A stretch of 64,000 nt of DNA. Source: Diphasiastrum complanatum (lineage: Eukaryota; Streptophyta; Lycopodiopsida; Lycopodiales; Lycopodiaceae). Where the stretch lies: assembly GCA_029204225.1 (NCBI GenBank), contig CM055108.1, positions 5,068,806 to 5,132,805 of the forward strand. The letters run 5' to 3'. Under the pieces are notes generated by a model. The model searched no databases, had not been told where the DNA came from, and was given only the letters and a program-made list of their open reading frames with translations. Made by a program: the position numbers and the translations under genes. Shown piece by piece: positions 11,205 through 24,252 of this stretch. Position 1 is the first letter of the stretch, and each line of letters begins with the position of its first letter.

Positions 11205-13760
11205 AGTTCTGCATTAAGCAAGGAAGACTTTTTAAATTGGATACTAATGTGGCCATTGCAAGTGTGAATATGGTTAGGGAGGAGATGACTCAAGTGGAAC
11301 TTTGGCACAAAAGATTAGGCCATCCTAATACTCAATCAATGGAGTCCATGGCCTCAAAGGAGCTAGCTCTTGGCCTACCAAAATCATTCAAAAAGTGTGA
11401 TAAAGAGTGTGAGGCATGTGGCCTTGCAAAGTCACACAATACATCCTACAAGAGATCTTTGTCAAGATCTACTTCACCCTTGGATCTTATTCATTCAGAT
11501 GTGCATGCCTTTTCTCATGAAAGTAATGGACGTGCCTTAATGTATGTGACTTTCATAGATGATTGTACTAGATTCACTTGGATAGATTATAGTCTAAGAA
11601 AAACCTTGTATATGAAGCTTTTGTGAAGTTTAAGTCTCTAATGGAAAAGCAACTTAGTTCTTGCATTAAAGTTCTAAGATTTGATAATGGAGGAAAATAT
11701 ATCTCCAATAGGATGAGAGACTTTTGTGAGAGCAATGACATTAAGAGAGAGTTTACTTGTTCCTACACCCTCCAACAAAATGGGGTGGCCAAGAGGAAAA
11801 ATAGGAGCCTATGTGAATGTGCAAAGTCGTTGAGGCTTGTGCATCTCTACCCATCTCATTTTGGGGAGAGGCCGTAACTTGTGCTAACTTTTTATGTAAT
11901 AGGCTTCCTAGTAGTGCTATTGATGGGATTTCACCATATCAAGCTTTGTTTGGCAATAAGCCCAATTTAAATACTTTAAAGTATTTGGATGTATATGTTA
12001 TGTCCACTTTTTTTTGGAAACTAGAAGGAAAGAAGATGCAACCTCCTTCAAGGAATATTTGTAGGCTACAGTGAAAATAGCAAAGGATATAGGATATTTG
12101 ACCCTATTTCAAAGAAGGTAAAAGTTAGCAAGGATGTCTTATTTGATGAATCTCAGGATCTAAGATGTTATCAGATGCATCTAATCCTCAATGTGTTGAA
12201 GATCTTGCAAAACTTGAGGAGGAGCTTCTTGAAAATGATTTTTTGGAGGATCAAGCTCAAGAACCACAGGGGCCGAGGAGATCCACAAGGAACAAGGCCG
12301 AGCCTTCAAGGCTCACATAGTTTGAGAAAGGAAAGCAAAGGGAAGCCATAACTCCTTCTACCTCTTACTCTTTTCTAACCACAATGCTTGAAGAGCCATC
12401 ATGTTATGAAGATGCTAGTAGATCACAAGTTTGGAGAGATGCAATGCAAATAGAGTTTGATGCTTTGGTAGATAATCAAACTTGGAATCTTGTACACCTT
12501 CCATATGGGAGAGGCCACTTGAACGTAAATGGATCTATAGAATAAAGTACAATCAAGATGGATCTATAAGTAAATACAAAGCTAGACTTGTTGCTAAGGG
12601 GTTTCTTCAAGCTAAAGTCATAGATTATGAAGAAACATTTGCACCTATAGCAAAGCTTGTAACTATTAGATTGATCATATGTATTGCTACTTTGTTCAAG
12701 TGGATTCTCTATCAAATGGATGTGACCAATGCATTTTTGAATGGCTACTTAGAGGAGGAAATATACATGTTGCAACCCGAGGACTTCGTCAAGGATGGTG
12801 AGGAGGACAAGGTTTGCCATTTGAAGAAGAGCCATATATATGGCTTGAAGCAAGCACCTAGTGCTTGGTACTCTAGGTTGCATGATTTTATGGCTTTGTG
12901 ATTAGTTCTTATGAACCTTATTTGTAAATAAAGTGTAATGATGGTAAGATCATCATTTTAGTTCTCTATGTTGATGATATCATATTGATAGGAAATGATG
13001 ATGAAGACATAAGAAATGTTAAAGTTGCATTGTCTAGTGAATTCAAGATGGTAGATCTAGGACTTCTTAAGTTTATACTTGGAATAGAAGGTAGTGATTT
13101 CACTTTTATAAGTCAATTAAAGTATGCTACTTCCATTCTTGAAAGGTTTGGCATGAAATATTGTAAAGGGATGGACACTCCTATGGAGCAAGTTTGTGAA
13201 CTTTCTAATGATGATGATGAAGCATCCTTTGAGGACATCACACTCTTTAGAAAGCTTATAGATTCCTTGATCTATTTGACAATCACTAGACCAGATTTGA
13301 GTTATAGTGTAAGCAAGTTAAGTCAGAATATGCATGGTCCTTTGATGCATCATTGGAAAAGTGCCAAGAGAGTACTTAGATATATCTCTTCTACTAGATT
13401 TTTTGGCATTCTCTATCAAGGATCTAACTTGTACTTGAGGGCATACTTGGATTCAGATTTTGTAGGAGACAAGATGGATAGGAGATATATAAGTGTATTT
13501 GCCACTTTCCTTTGTGGAGGACTGATACCTTGGCTTTCCAAAAAGCAAGATACAATCTCAGTTTCCTCTTGTGAAGCTGAGTACAAGCCATTGACTTCAA
13601 CAAAAAAAGAACTCATATAGTTAAGAAGACTTTTGGTGGAACTACAAGTGCTAAAGGCCAAGGAGATCCCTTGCATCTATTGTGACAATAAAGGTCCTCA
13701 AAAAGTACATTGGATGTCACAAGATTCATGTGAGTCCCAAATTGGACCCAACTTAAAAAA
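11205..13760 (+). pseudogene. Copia pol, decayed, both ends truncated
   Basis: The order is as expected for Copia. GAG-pre-integrase with the HHCC zinc finger lies at 11290-11430 (LWHKRLGHPN...CEACGLAKSH). The integrase core follows at 11450-11880 (LDLIHSDVH, FIDDCTRFTW, FDNGGKY where GGEY is usual). RT spans 12480-13120 with WIYRIKYNQDG, QMDVTNAFLNG and, near 12970, YVDDIILIGN. RNase H lies at 13440-13720 (YLDSDFVGD, SKKQDTISVSSCEAEY). Stops and frameshifts occur at 11626, 11877, 12074, 12901 and 13620. Gag and protease are missing, and neither LTR is seen. The minus-strand copy at 33905-35490 has a similar integrase and may be of the same group. Confidence 0.88.
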
Positions 13761-14202
13761 GTTCAACACTAAGTTCTAAAGTTGACTTTGCGCCTCAAGT
13801 TTTATTTTAATTACAAAAAGGCCCAAGTCTCTTATTTCTATTTACGCTCAACTTGTGTGCTCATTGAGCCATGGGCTTACACGCTTAGGATGCCATGCCC
13901 TCGCAACTCATTTATTAGTCAAATTTATTTACTTACTCTATGTTGGGAATACCCCCAACAGTGTAGAGGCTATACAAAATGTACTTGTAAATAGTTAGAT
14001 TCATTGAGAGGTTATGGCAGAATCAGGTCCTCCATCCTGCTGCTACATCTTCTTCTTTGCTTCGTTGTACTTGAGAACTCGATAGAGCTTGGTTTTCGGC
14101 TTTTGATGTTGTCGATTGTGCTGTTGTAGTTGTTGGTTTGAATTAGTTTGTTCAGCTTTTGTCTTCTTGTCCATTGAAGTTATCTTCTTCTAGGACTGTT
14201 GC
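13761..14202. other. No gene seen; short inverted repeat
   Basis: 13941-13960 reads TGTTGGG-6 nt-CCCAACA, a perfect 7-bp inverted repeat that also matches the typical outer ends of a Copia LTR (TGTTGG...CCAACA). It may mark an LTR-end scar. Nothing else is recognisable. Confidence 0.4.
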
Positions 14203-14731
14203 TTATTCAAATAGAGGGCGATTGTCTTCATATTCGACATGGATAACCTTTTCCTTCTTACTTCTTTCCGCAATAAACTTGTTGTCAACTTTTTGCAGAG
14301 ATAGGTCAGGAGCATTGCTCAAAAGCAATACTAAGTTGTAGTAAGAGGGAGGAAGACTAGATAGAAGAGACATGTTAGCATCTTCGTCCGATATTGGCAA
14401 ACCTACTATAACTAGTTGATTGAGCAATTGTTTGAATTTGTTTGGATGATTAGTGACTGAGGTTCCTTCACTCATCTTGAATGACAGGAATGTCTTTCTC
14501 AAAAAGAGACGAGTTGAAACATCAATTATTTCATATACAATGGAAAGTGCTTTGCCATCTTTAGATTCCCAAGCGGTTAGCATATCAGGTTCAGTCAGTT
14601 TGCTATTGAACCATTGACGTATCCCCAAAGTTCTTTTCAATGAGTATCATCTTCATTTTGAATTCCTGCATGTGGAAATCATCTTCGTTAAACTTATTGA
14701 ACAATCCGATTTCTGAAGATGTACCTTTCAT
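14203..14731 (-). pseudogene. Copia gag (UBN2 type) fragment
   Basis: Read from 14731: MKGTSSEIGLFNKFNEDDFH, then a frameshift near 14640, then a 145-codon open run containing LFLRKTFLSFKMSEGTSVTN and LLSSLPPSYYNLVLLLSN. These match the UBN2 gag domain of Copia elements (compare LLSSLPSFYENWV at about 35640). No zinc knuckle or protease follows; the copy ends near 14200. Two PBS-like sites lie just upstream. Confidence 0.82.
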
Positions 14732-14783
14732 AGTGATCAGTCTAAGAAATGGTTACTTAGTCATCAATACTATAACAGTTTGG

Positions 14784-14852
14784 ACCAGGCTCTGATACCA
14801 CTTGTTGGGTTTTGATGGAGTGCTTGATAGCTCTAATACCACTTGTTGAGAG
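14784..14852 (-). other. Two PBS-like sites (initiator tRNA-Met type)
   Basis: The minus strand reads CAACAAGTGGTATCAGAGCC near 14788-14807 and CAACAAGTGGTATTAGAGC near 14830-14849. Both are the end of a Copia LTR followed by the PBS. The second copy has one substitution in the PBS. The LTR itself is not recognisable to the right, where an unrelated RT fragment begins. Confidence 0.6.
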
Positions 14853-14879
14853 TGGTACAGCTTTTTAAAAAGAATTATT

Positions 14880-15360
14880 TGTCACAATAGATTTGAGCGA
14901 ACTTCAGATCTTAGAGAAATCTCCTAAACCAAATGATCTCCTTGAATGCAGAGGTGGCTGCGACATATTCGAACTCTCTGGAGGACAAAGAAATGCATTT
15001 CCGCTTTTGATTGTTCCATGAGATGGGTCCTCTTGCTAGAAAGCATAGGTAGCCAAAAGTGAATTATTGAATGTCCACATCTCTAGCCCTGTCAGAGTCA
15101 AAATAAGCATTTAGAATCAGAGCATCCTATGTATTTTCATTATAGCACAAAGCATAATGATTCGTGGCTTGAATGTATCTTAATGCTCTTAGTAGAGCTT
15201 TCTAGTGAGGTAGGCCAAAATTTACAATATGTTACGATAGTGTGTCGACTATGAATGCTAAGTTAGGTCAAGTGCAGATCATGGCATACATAATTGATCC
15301 AACTATTGATTGATAGGGGTACATGTCCTTTGATCTTTTCGAGACACCCTATTATCTTTT
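14880..15360 (-). pseudogene. Copia RT/RNase H fragment
   Basis: Broken frames on the minus strand read SIVGSIMYAMICTRPNLAF near 15255-15310, and an RNase H stretch (around SSREFEYVAATSAFKEIIW) near 14925-15010. The first is the conserved block before RNase H in Copia; the second corresponds to the EAEY block. Several stops interrupt both. It lies upstream of the PBS-like sites of the gag fragment, so it is a separate element and not the 3' end of that gag. Confidence 0.75.
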
Positions 15361-16642
15361 TAGAAGTAAAAAAACATGATTTTGAAGTGATAAGCCATAT
15401 TGTATCGCCCTGTAGTACATTTCACTAGCCAAAAATTGCTCTAAATTTGGCCATACGGTACCTAGATAGCGAATGTAGCCCATCATAAGTTCACCCACAC
15501 TTCGCTCACTAGAATGCTGATGAAAACAATTTGAAACATGTGTCTCCCTATTTGATGATGTCGCTCTATCCACTAGCTCTGAGTAGCCAATTTTAGGGGT
15601 CAATTTGGCTGTTAGAAGATTCTAGTGAAGATTCTTCTGATGGATTCTAGATGTCGAAAGTGCCTAACAAATATCAAGTGAAGGAATCGAGCCGCCAAAC
15701 TACTCTATGTAGCATCGATAATAAACCAAGAAGGACTTCCAAAATTTAGATTTACCGAGAACGCCAATATCAAAATTCAACAAGTCGCGGACTGGGCCAA
15801 TGAGTAAAACCAAAGCTCGCGCCTCCCAACATATCTTAGAGCGATAGGAATAAAAGCATGGACAAGTTGGCAAAAGGACTCAGATCTAATTGTAAATAAG
15901 AAAGGACCCAAGTAGTTCTAAAATTCATTTTGGTTTTTAGCTTTTTAGGACAGTCAAGTTGTTATGGCATATGGTTTTTGGGTGAACCAGAAATCTTAAC
16001 TCTAGCTTTGTCTATAAGTAGGGATGTGACACCATTTTGTAATCACTTTCCATTGTGAATAATAGAGATTGAGAGAGTGAAGCTAAGCCTCCTCTACCTT
16101 TTCTTACCTTGTGAAGCCCTCCTTTTTTGCACTTGTATGATATATTGTGGATGTATGAATGCTTGAATGTTATTGTCTAATCATGCTATCACATATTGAA
16201 TGATCATTAGCTCAAGCTTTCATCCTTCTAATCTACAAAATCACACAATAATAAAATAGGTGTTGGAAATACATTTGGAGTGATCAATAGGATCCATTAG
16301 GTAGATTATTTCCATTGCTCCCCTCCCTTGAGAAGACAAGCCTCAAGAGGAGAAGATCTCCAAGATCCAAGAAGAGGATCGTCACACACCAAAACCAAAA
16401 AAGAGCCTAGAAGAATGTCAAGTGATTCACCCCTCATCTAAGCCATTCCATTTTTAGATCCAAAGCCAAGATTGACAACCTTGGTCGGCTTAGATTCCAT
16501 CTAGTTCCATAGTTTAACCCTCTTCCTATTGGATTGAAGCCCACTACTACACAACTACTCACCCGGTTGGAGATCCAAACCACTTCCTTGCCCTCTTGAT
16601 CGCACCGATTAGGGAGGCACGGAAAGGGTCCAACATTTTTTT
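15361..16642 (+). repeat. Probable 5' LTR of an Athila/Tat-type element (3' part) and unassigned sequence
   Basis: The tRNA-Asp-type PBS at 16643 implies an LTR directly upstream. A TATA-like CTATAAGTAGGG lies near 16010, and the sequence between it and the PBS has the look of the R/U5 part of an LTR. The LTR start is not identified. 15361-15940 shows no recognisable coding motif. Confidence 0.4.
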
Positions 16643-17075
16643 CTCGCCATTGTCGGGGAGACTTGCTAAGCTACTGCCTAGATGAGTTTTTGTTGTATTT
16701 TTGTTGCATTTTTTATAGGTTTCTGACTCGCCTACAGGTTTTTTTCTACTTTTTCTTCACCTTTTTGACTTGCCACATTTTCGATGAGTTGAGCAGACAT
16801 CAGGCTCTGTTTTGAGAGCTCGGCGAGTCAAAAACTCTAACTCGCGCCTTGCCTACCTAATCTTTTCCATTTTTTCTCGTCCATTTGATTCGCCATCAAC
16901 ATAGAGTGACCAGTTGCATCACAGCCATCATTCTGGAAGTCGGCTAGTCAAACTGCCTGACTCGCCATTTCGAAGCCCGCTATTACATGACTACTCACCT
17001 GGTTGGAGATCCAAACCACTTTCTTGCCCACTTGATCGCACCAATTAGGAAGGCACATAATGGGTCCAACATTGG
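16536..17075. repeat. Direct repeat of about 105 bp, 436 bp apart
   Basis: GAAGCCC[A/G]CTA..GACTACTCACC and the following GTTGGAGATCCAAACCACTT occur from 16536 and again from 16972, with about 90% identity by eye through GGGTCCAACATT. The first copy runs up to the PBS at 16643, so the second could be a duplicated LTR end. Motifs around GACTCGCC between the copies recur several times. Confidence 0.75.
16643..16662 (+). other. Primer binding site, tRNA-Asp type (degenerate)
   Basis: CTCGCCATTGTCGGGGAGAC resembles the GGCGCCGTTGCCGGGGA site, complementary to the tRNA-Asp 3' end, used by Athila/Tat Gypsy elements. Better versions are at 22956 and 29571. Confidence 0.55.
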
Positions 17076-17380
17076 CCCAAGAACAGCCTAATTAGGTGCC
17101 TTCTAGTCTTCGTTAGCCCCTTTGCAATTTTTCCTTTCAAAAATAAACGATTTCTTTGAAATGAAGAACAATCCATTCTAGACTTCAGGTCTCTTCATCC
17201 CATTTCCAAATGAAATGTTTTAATCAAGATTTTTCAAAATGGCCTTTTATGGCCACTTTGGGCCCGTTCTCCCTTCATCCCCATTGGTCTACTATGATCT
17301 CACGGTTCAAAAATGTGCAAATTTCCACCATTGATTTATCTCCCTCACAATCAAATGAATCAGGACCGTTTGGTGAGCTG

Positions 17381-17568
<188 letters not shown>

Positions 17569-18474
17569 CAAGACACTAAGTACCTTTGTGCACAATGGGA
17601 CCAACGTGGTTGGCCATGCATGCTAGCTCTCGCAGCCCCTCCGTCCTCTTTCTCTCTTCTCCTTCATCAAACTTTCTATCTTGTTTAGGTATGGCTGATG
17701 TTGAAAATACAATGCAGCTCCTCCTACATCATGTGGCCATCCGCGACCATCTGGTGACTTATTTGGACTAGGATGACCTACTGTAAAGCTTTATAGTAGT
17801 AAAAAACGTACTCTACATAGAAAGATTCATTTTTTCATGTCAAAAAACCTAGTTCTTAAATGTGGTTGCCTCATAGAGCTGGCAATTGTACTTTTGTCCT
17901 TCCATGGCTTCCTATAGCCATTTGGTAGCGCATTAACAATGCTAGGACATCCTGCTTCGTAGCATTACGACTTAGTAATTTTCTCCTTGCAGCTCAAGAT
18001 CCAAGATTTCTCTATAAAAACCCTATCAGTCTTTTTTCTTCCATAACCAAAGAGAAAGGCAATTGCTCTTGACATGTCTCATGGCTAGCTCCATTCTCTT
18101 ATAATTAGCTTGGCCCTAGTAGAACCTTCTTGGGTAGCAATTTACAGTGCCCAATTCCATCACCTATGGAGAAAGATCTGTGGTTTGCCATTTTTCCCAA
18201 AAACTAGGCCACCATAGCTAGTTCCCCGAACTACTGCTTTCTCATTTCACTATAAGTGGATTTCAAGATCCTCTCAACCCTGAGATGCCGCTACCCTTCT
18301 CCAACTTCCAATCCTCTCCTCACAGTAATTGATCAATTACTGAAGAATTTCTGGCCAATTTTCCGTCTTAGTCACTTTTTGAAGCAACTTTTCGTTTTTG
18401 AGCAATTTCTCATAATTCTTTCAAGAATTCTCTTACTTCGACCGTGTTGAATCATCGGAGATCATATTGAAGGA

Positions 18475-18546
18475 ACTGTCAATATCTCGTATGGACTCCT
18501 CTCTCCTGAGACTGTCAATACCATATATGGAGTCCTCTCTCCTGAG
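18475..18546. repeat. 36-bp tandem duplication
   Basis: ACTGTCAATA starts units at 18475 and 18511, and both end in CTCCTCTCTCCTGAG. Four or five substitutions separate them. Confidence 0.85.
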
Positions 18547-20101
18547 ACGCTTCCTGTGCTAGCTTTCTTGGTGAAAGACATCGACGATGGCTCCACCGGA
18601 TTGTGCATACTTGCAACACCTTGCAGCTTTGATACCATGCAACTTTCTGAAAGGATCTAGTGCAATATGCAGATCACATTAAACATTAACCATAGTTACA
18701 ACTCTCAAGCTCTCAAAGATGGCACAACAAAAGTTAGTGTATTACTAAGAAAATATATGCACATAGTGAAATCTCCAATATGCATGGACTCGACAAGTGT
18801 CAACACACTAAAGCAGGCACATGCCCAACATGGGCTAAAATACTGACAAACCTAGGACATGCCCGTGAGTATAGCACAAACCATTAAAAAAATTTATTGT
18901 ATCGGCTAATTTCTCTACATGTGGCTACTCGGCTAATCCACATAGTTGGCTACGGGATATCTCGATGGTGGCGGGTCAAGGCCCGAACACTACAAAAATA
19001 CAATAAATCCAATTAACTATAAAATAATTACAGTATCATATTTGAAGCTTACAAAATATAAATCAAATCAACTCTGATTTCTAACAAGAACTTCAAATAA
19101 ATGAGAAATGTGGTGAGATTCAGAGAGAATAGTGAATGTAGAGAACTTAAAATCTACTTTGAAGCCATACCTCAGAAGCATCTAATTTATCCTCACCCCT
19201 TGCCTCTCCAATTGTACTATGTTATGTATGTTGCTTGATAGTGTTCACAACACTATAGCGGGGTTTTCATGGTTTTTGAAGCTAGTCATTGGATTTCTAG
19301 TTACGATATTGCCTTAGAAGTAACACATCACAATGAGTTCTTGATAATTCATAAATCAGTAAGGGATTACTCTTGGGATGAATTCATATGTTATTTCCAA
19401 TTGTTGGTTTTGATCATTAACATTTAGATTGAATTTCCATTGCTGAAGTGTACAAAAATCATTTCATTTACATTTCAATATGGAATATTTCGTAGAATCT
19501 CCATTCACACATCAAATTCTTTATACTATTTCCATATGTACTTCATTCATAAGAGAACATGAGCATTCACACTTAATTTGATTCAATCATTAATGCAATT
19601 GTCCCATGTTTTTGAATGGGTTAGCAATAGTTTGATTATTGTGCTTTTAATTCTCAAATATATTCATTAGGTATTGCAAATTACTTATACTAAAGAATTT
19701 ATGATAACATTATTTAAAAACTCCCTTTTTCTTAGTTCCAATAGATTGTATGAGTTGGGAAAAGCAATTTACCTTTTGGATCATTCAGATCCAAGTTATG
19801 GATTGAAAGTTATAACCCTTTAAAAATTCATAGTAATTTTAGCTCTTTTTAAGCTTATAGAATATTTTGTTATTGAAAGCTGGAGAATCTGACATTTTTT
19901 TTTATTGACTGAACTTTTTACTGCAGACTGTAAATATCTGCATAGTCATATTTTTAATGTGTTAAACATTCATAAATAAATGTTTTATATATTATTCTAT
20001 TCATAACCATTTCAACTATACACATAATAACATTTACTCATTTTCTATATCTATCTATTATGAAGTGAATAAACAATGAAAATCACCTCAGTCTACCTGT
20101 C

Positions 20102-20164
20102 CACAGGTTAAGGGCCTTTCTTCACAGGTTAATGGCTTTTCTTCAGCAGGTAACCGGTTCTTCC
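20102..20164. repeat. 21-bp tandem repeat, three units
   Basis: CACAGGTTAA/CAGCAGGTAA followed by a GG..TTTTCTT-like segment recurs at 20102, 20123 and 20144. The third unit is the most diverged. Confidence 0.8.
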
Positions 20165-22837
20165 CTTTTTGTGGCCCCTTCACGTTTATTTCCAGTATAG
20201 GGTGGGTAAAAGGTCAAAGTTTTACAGGTGTGGCCACTCAATTTTCTTCCATTTCACTAAGAGTGTCACCCTACAACAGAAACGTATTCTCTTCACATCT
20301 CACCGCATTTCATCTATTCATGTATTAACGAATTTCAGCCGATTTCAGATTTTGTCAGATTATAGAGACGTCTACCAGCAGCAGTCGAGGTAGAATAAAG
20401 ATTCAAAAACAGATCATCTTTCAAAGAACAAATATTGTCTTCACGGCTATCAAATCTGCACTTAATCTTTTCTGAATGGCTTGAATTAAAAAACACGAGC
20501 TTCAGACAACAACGATGGGCAATTGCTGCACCTCGTTTGATATATCAGTTTTCTGATGGCTTCAACAGCAAAGATCCAACAACAACCGTGCGGCGCTTCA
20601 AGATGATCAGCAGGTTGGGGTTTCACAGTAACAAAATGGCACTCCTGGTGGAATAGTTGTCCTTCACGTTTTACTGAGTTTCAGCGTAGGCAGAGTCAGA
20701 CCTCCATCGCTGTCCTTCAGCGCTGCATTTCAGGATTAGGCAACGATTTTCAGAACTATGTATTCTCCTTTGTAAATTTTAGATCCTGGCTATGCAAAAG
20801 TGACCTCAATGTCTCAGTTCATCAATAGGTTGATCTATTAATAGAACTCTGGGTAGTTTTCAAATGAAGCATTGACTCCTTGTCACCATCGATGCAGCAG
20901 ATACACCGCATATATAAGTCCCTGTTAGAATGCATAAAAAATTGGTTCCTTCAATTGCAGCTCTATTCTCAGTTCCCTTTCATAGATTGCTATGAATCAA
21001 TAGCACTACTATGGAACATTCTGGAATTGCCAAGATGAATGATTTTTCCACTACGTTGATACTGAACTAACAAAACATTGCTATGGAGGCAATTTCTTCG
21101 CTCTTTTCTTCTCCAGAAAAAAATCAGGAATGAACCCACGTTCCTTCCCTCTTGCCTGCCTTATTCTCTCCTCTCCAAACATGAAGGCGACGAACCACCC
21201 TCTTCATAACCACCTTTCAACCATTTCCAGCAACTTCAAGAATCTTTCATAATGACAAAAAAGACTCTTTTGCTAATTTGGCTTCCATAAACCATTTTTT
21301 GGCTTGGGTTGTTTTTCTTTTTTTTACGAAGGTAGAGTATAAGCTCTTCATTTCTCCATAGTTTTAATCATCTCAATGTGTACATTTCATTTTTATCGAT
21401 GACTTCGAATTGAAAACTCGAACAACAATAGTCATTGGGAAATTGGTGGCTCCTATAATTTGAACCTTCATATAGGCAATCGTAATCTCCACCAAGGCAA
21501 ATTGTCTGATCACTATGTTTCAAATTTGGTAAAAACTTTCATTATCAGCACATTGATTCCAATTTGAGAATCGACATAGTACTTCAAATTGGAAATTCTG
21601 AACTGGCAACTTCGTTCCTTTTCCTTAGTAAGACATTTTGAATCATGAACTGCTCGTCACTAGAGAACGTGTCTTTGTCTTCATAACCCTTAACCTTAGG
21701 ACACTCCCTTGAACTTTAAGACAAAACCTAAAAGATACATGGGCATATTTTATTAATCATGATCTAGAGTACATGATTACAATATGGCAAGAAACTGCCA
21801 TTTTAATAAAACTACTTAGCAACTATCGATATTATCACATCCATCAGAGTCACTAATGAGTGTTGCTAAAATAGCTTATTGCTATTCAACAGGCTTACTA
21901 AAACTAGTAAATTATTAAAAATAGCTCCAATTTTTCTGATATAACCGTCATTTGAAGACAGATTGTGACATTTGAACTTGCCATAGAAACTTATAGCTAT
22001 TTTTTAACATAGTCACATTCGTATATCTGAGTAAAAATTGGCATAATAGTAGATTTTGTCTACACCAATAACTCGAGTAATGCTTGCGTATTATGGGTAT
22101 AGGCATACATGTCCTCATCATGGGCGGGAGACTGCCCTACGGTGGATTTCTGCATAAACATTACAATTTGTGATCATATTAAATAAGCTAATAAAAAAAA
22201 ATCCAAAAATAATGGGTATGAGATAGATTTACGAAATGGACATGAAAATGTCCCTCGCTGCCACTGCCCAAATGAGAAGGCCCTGTAGTGTCCAGTCAAA
22301 CGTTTGCTACCTCTCTTCTTGCTTGAATCGATCAAGATTTTCTCATAATTCCTTATACTTTCAATCTACCTTCTCCATGTGGGAAGGCCTAGATCTGTCA
22401 GTTCTCACTGCATCTTGGATCTCCAATTTGTAGTGGCTCATCACGGCTCCAATGTTGCGCAACATCCATTTCCGTTCAAATTCCAAATGGAACGCCTCAA
22501 CTTTCAAATTTCAACTTTATTTGACTCTTTCATGTTCAATGTTGAGTACTCTAGCTGGTAACCTCCTCATTTCAATAAAGCAGATTGGTTCTCTTGTGAA
22601 ATGAATTGATGAATGTCCTTGCTCTCTAACACTTTTCCTCCATCTCTCATGCTTTCTTTGGATTTATTAATTGTTGGATCTGATTGTTATTGGGATTGCA
22701 TGTTATTATACTTTTTATGAGAGAGAAAGGGAGAGAGAGAAAGAGTAAGCTATCTTTGTTGTGGATGTAGTGTTAATGCTTAGGGTTAATGGATGTTAGA
22801 GTTAGATGTGAATCTTCCATTCATACTGAAATCTGAA

Positions 22838-22955
22838 CTATACTATCGCTCTCATGGGATCGAATCTATGCGTGACAACTAACTTCATCTCTTTGATGCT
22901 AGATGAATTAGATCTTGGATTGAGGTTAGGCAAGGAAAGAAACCCACTACAATTT
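22838..22955 (+). repeat. 3' end of an Athila/Tat-type LTR
   Basis: About 115 bp from CTGAACTATACTATCGCTCT to GGAAAGAAACCCACTA are shared with 33577-33694, at roughly 85-90% identity by eye. Here the segment is followed by a tRNA-Asp-type PBS, which makes it the end of a 5' LTR. At 33694 it is followed by unrelated Helitron sequence. Confidence 0.7.
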
Positions 22956-22973
22956 TGGTGCCGTTGTCGGGGA
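22956..22973 (+). other. Primer binding site, tRNA-Asp type
   Basis: TGGTGCCGTTGTCGGGGA lies directly after the LTR end. It matches the tRNA-Asp-complementary site of Athila/Tat elements with few differences. Confidence 0.8.
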
Positions 22974-24252
22974 GCTATGCCAATTTTTCAGTTTGCAGCA
23001 TGTTTTGTGAATGGTTAGTTTGCATTAGGCATCTTGTCGTTGCATGAATAGTTAGATCTGCATTTAGGGTTAGTTTGGGAGTGATTTTGCTTGATTTGAG
23101 GGGATTTGCTTGTTTGAAATCTAATCTGAATGTAGAACAAAGAAAGCTATTTAGATCACTAATCTTAAGATCCATTTGGATCTGAGATATCAGGAAAAAC
23201 AACAAAAATCGGTCAAATCTGCCAGATTTTGGTCAAAAGGAGACAAAAATCATCATTAGAGCTGATAACTTTTTGCCCTCTTTCAAGAAACCTTCGTTGA
23301 GGTTGCAGACACTTGGGGTTTTGATCACAGAACCTTCAGTTTGAAGGGCGAACAATCCTTCCCAGTAGATTTCCAAAAACATCAAAAAAACCATCAAAAA
23401 ACACCAAAAAACCAGCAAAACTCTAAAAATATAGAAAAAGAACCTTCACCCGATTCACTGCAGTATATATAGACAAAATTTGAAATGATTGAAAACATCG
23501 TGGGTTGGATGTTCGAGGCTCGAATTACGATGATGATTTCTCTGAGGCTTGTCAATCAAATCAAACTAAATATTCATCTATCATCAAAATGATTAGTCAA
23601 TATCTAGTAAAATAGAATTAATTTCAACTAGTGTATGGTCACATCTACAATTAAAGCTACAAAGTTATGGTCACATCTACAATTTATTGCTGAAATTGAC
23701 AATGTTAAGCTATATCCAGTCATTATAATTTTGTAAAATTCCAGCCGCTATTATTTCAATCAATAACAAATCGACGTGCATATACTGCATGTGAAAACTA
23801 GAGATTCTATTCTTGCGCACTGAACCGATATTGAAAAATGATATGAATGATCAAAGCTTGATTCGATATTGGACAGAATGAAGAGTCTACCGAATCAAGC
23901 TTTGATCATGCAAAATACACTCCAATAATTTCGAAAATTCTTGAAAAACGTTTTTTCCACCAAAAGCGATTCGACGTGCACTTTCCAAGTGAAACATCAC
24001 TGTCTTCTCCACTTGATAAATATTTTTACAAAATTGTGATTTCACTTTAGCAATTAAAACCACTTCCCCACATAAAGATTGAATAATTCTAGATAGGCCA
24101 TATTTACATTAATTAGTAACCCTGCATCGTCGAACGCACCTAGATCCGCAACAACTTGTGGTTTGTACAGTTGAAACTGCGACTTTCGCTTCCAAAACTG
24201 TCACTTATTATCTTCATTCCGCAAAAATTGAAACTCTTTGATTCAAATATAT
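22974..24252. other. No recognisable gene; strong inverted repeat inside
   Basis: Downstream of the PBS one would expect leader and gag, but no gag motif is recognisable. The stretch includes an 18-bp perfect inverted repeat (23848-23908) and two copies of TCGACGTGCA near 23771 and 23971. Confidence 0.45.
23848..23908. repeat. 18-bp perfect inverted repeat, 25-nt loop
   Basis: The left arm TGATCAAAGCTTGATTCG (23848-23865) and right arm CGAATCAAGCTTTGATCA (23891-23908) are perfect reverse complements. The sequence would fold into a stable hairpin. No ORF or terminator context explains it. Confidence 0.9.
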
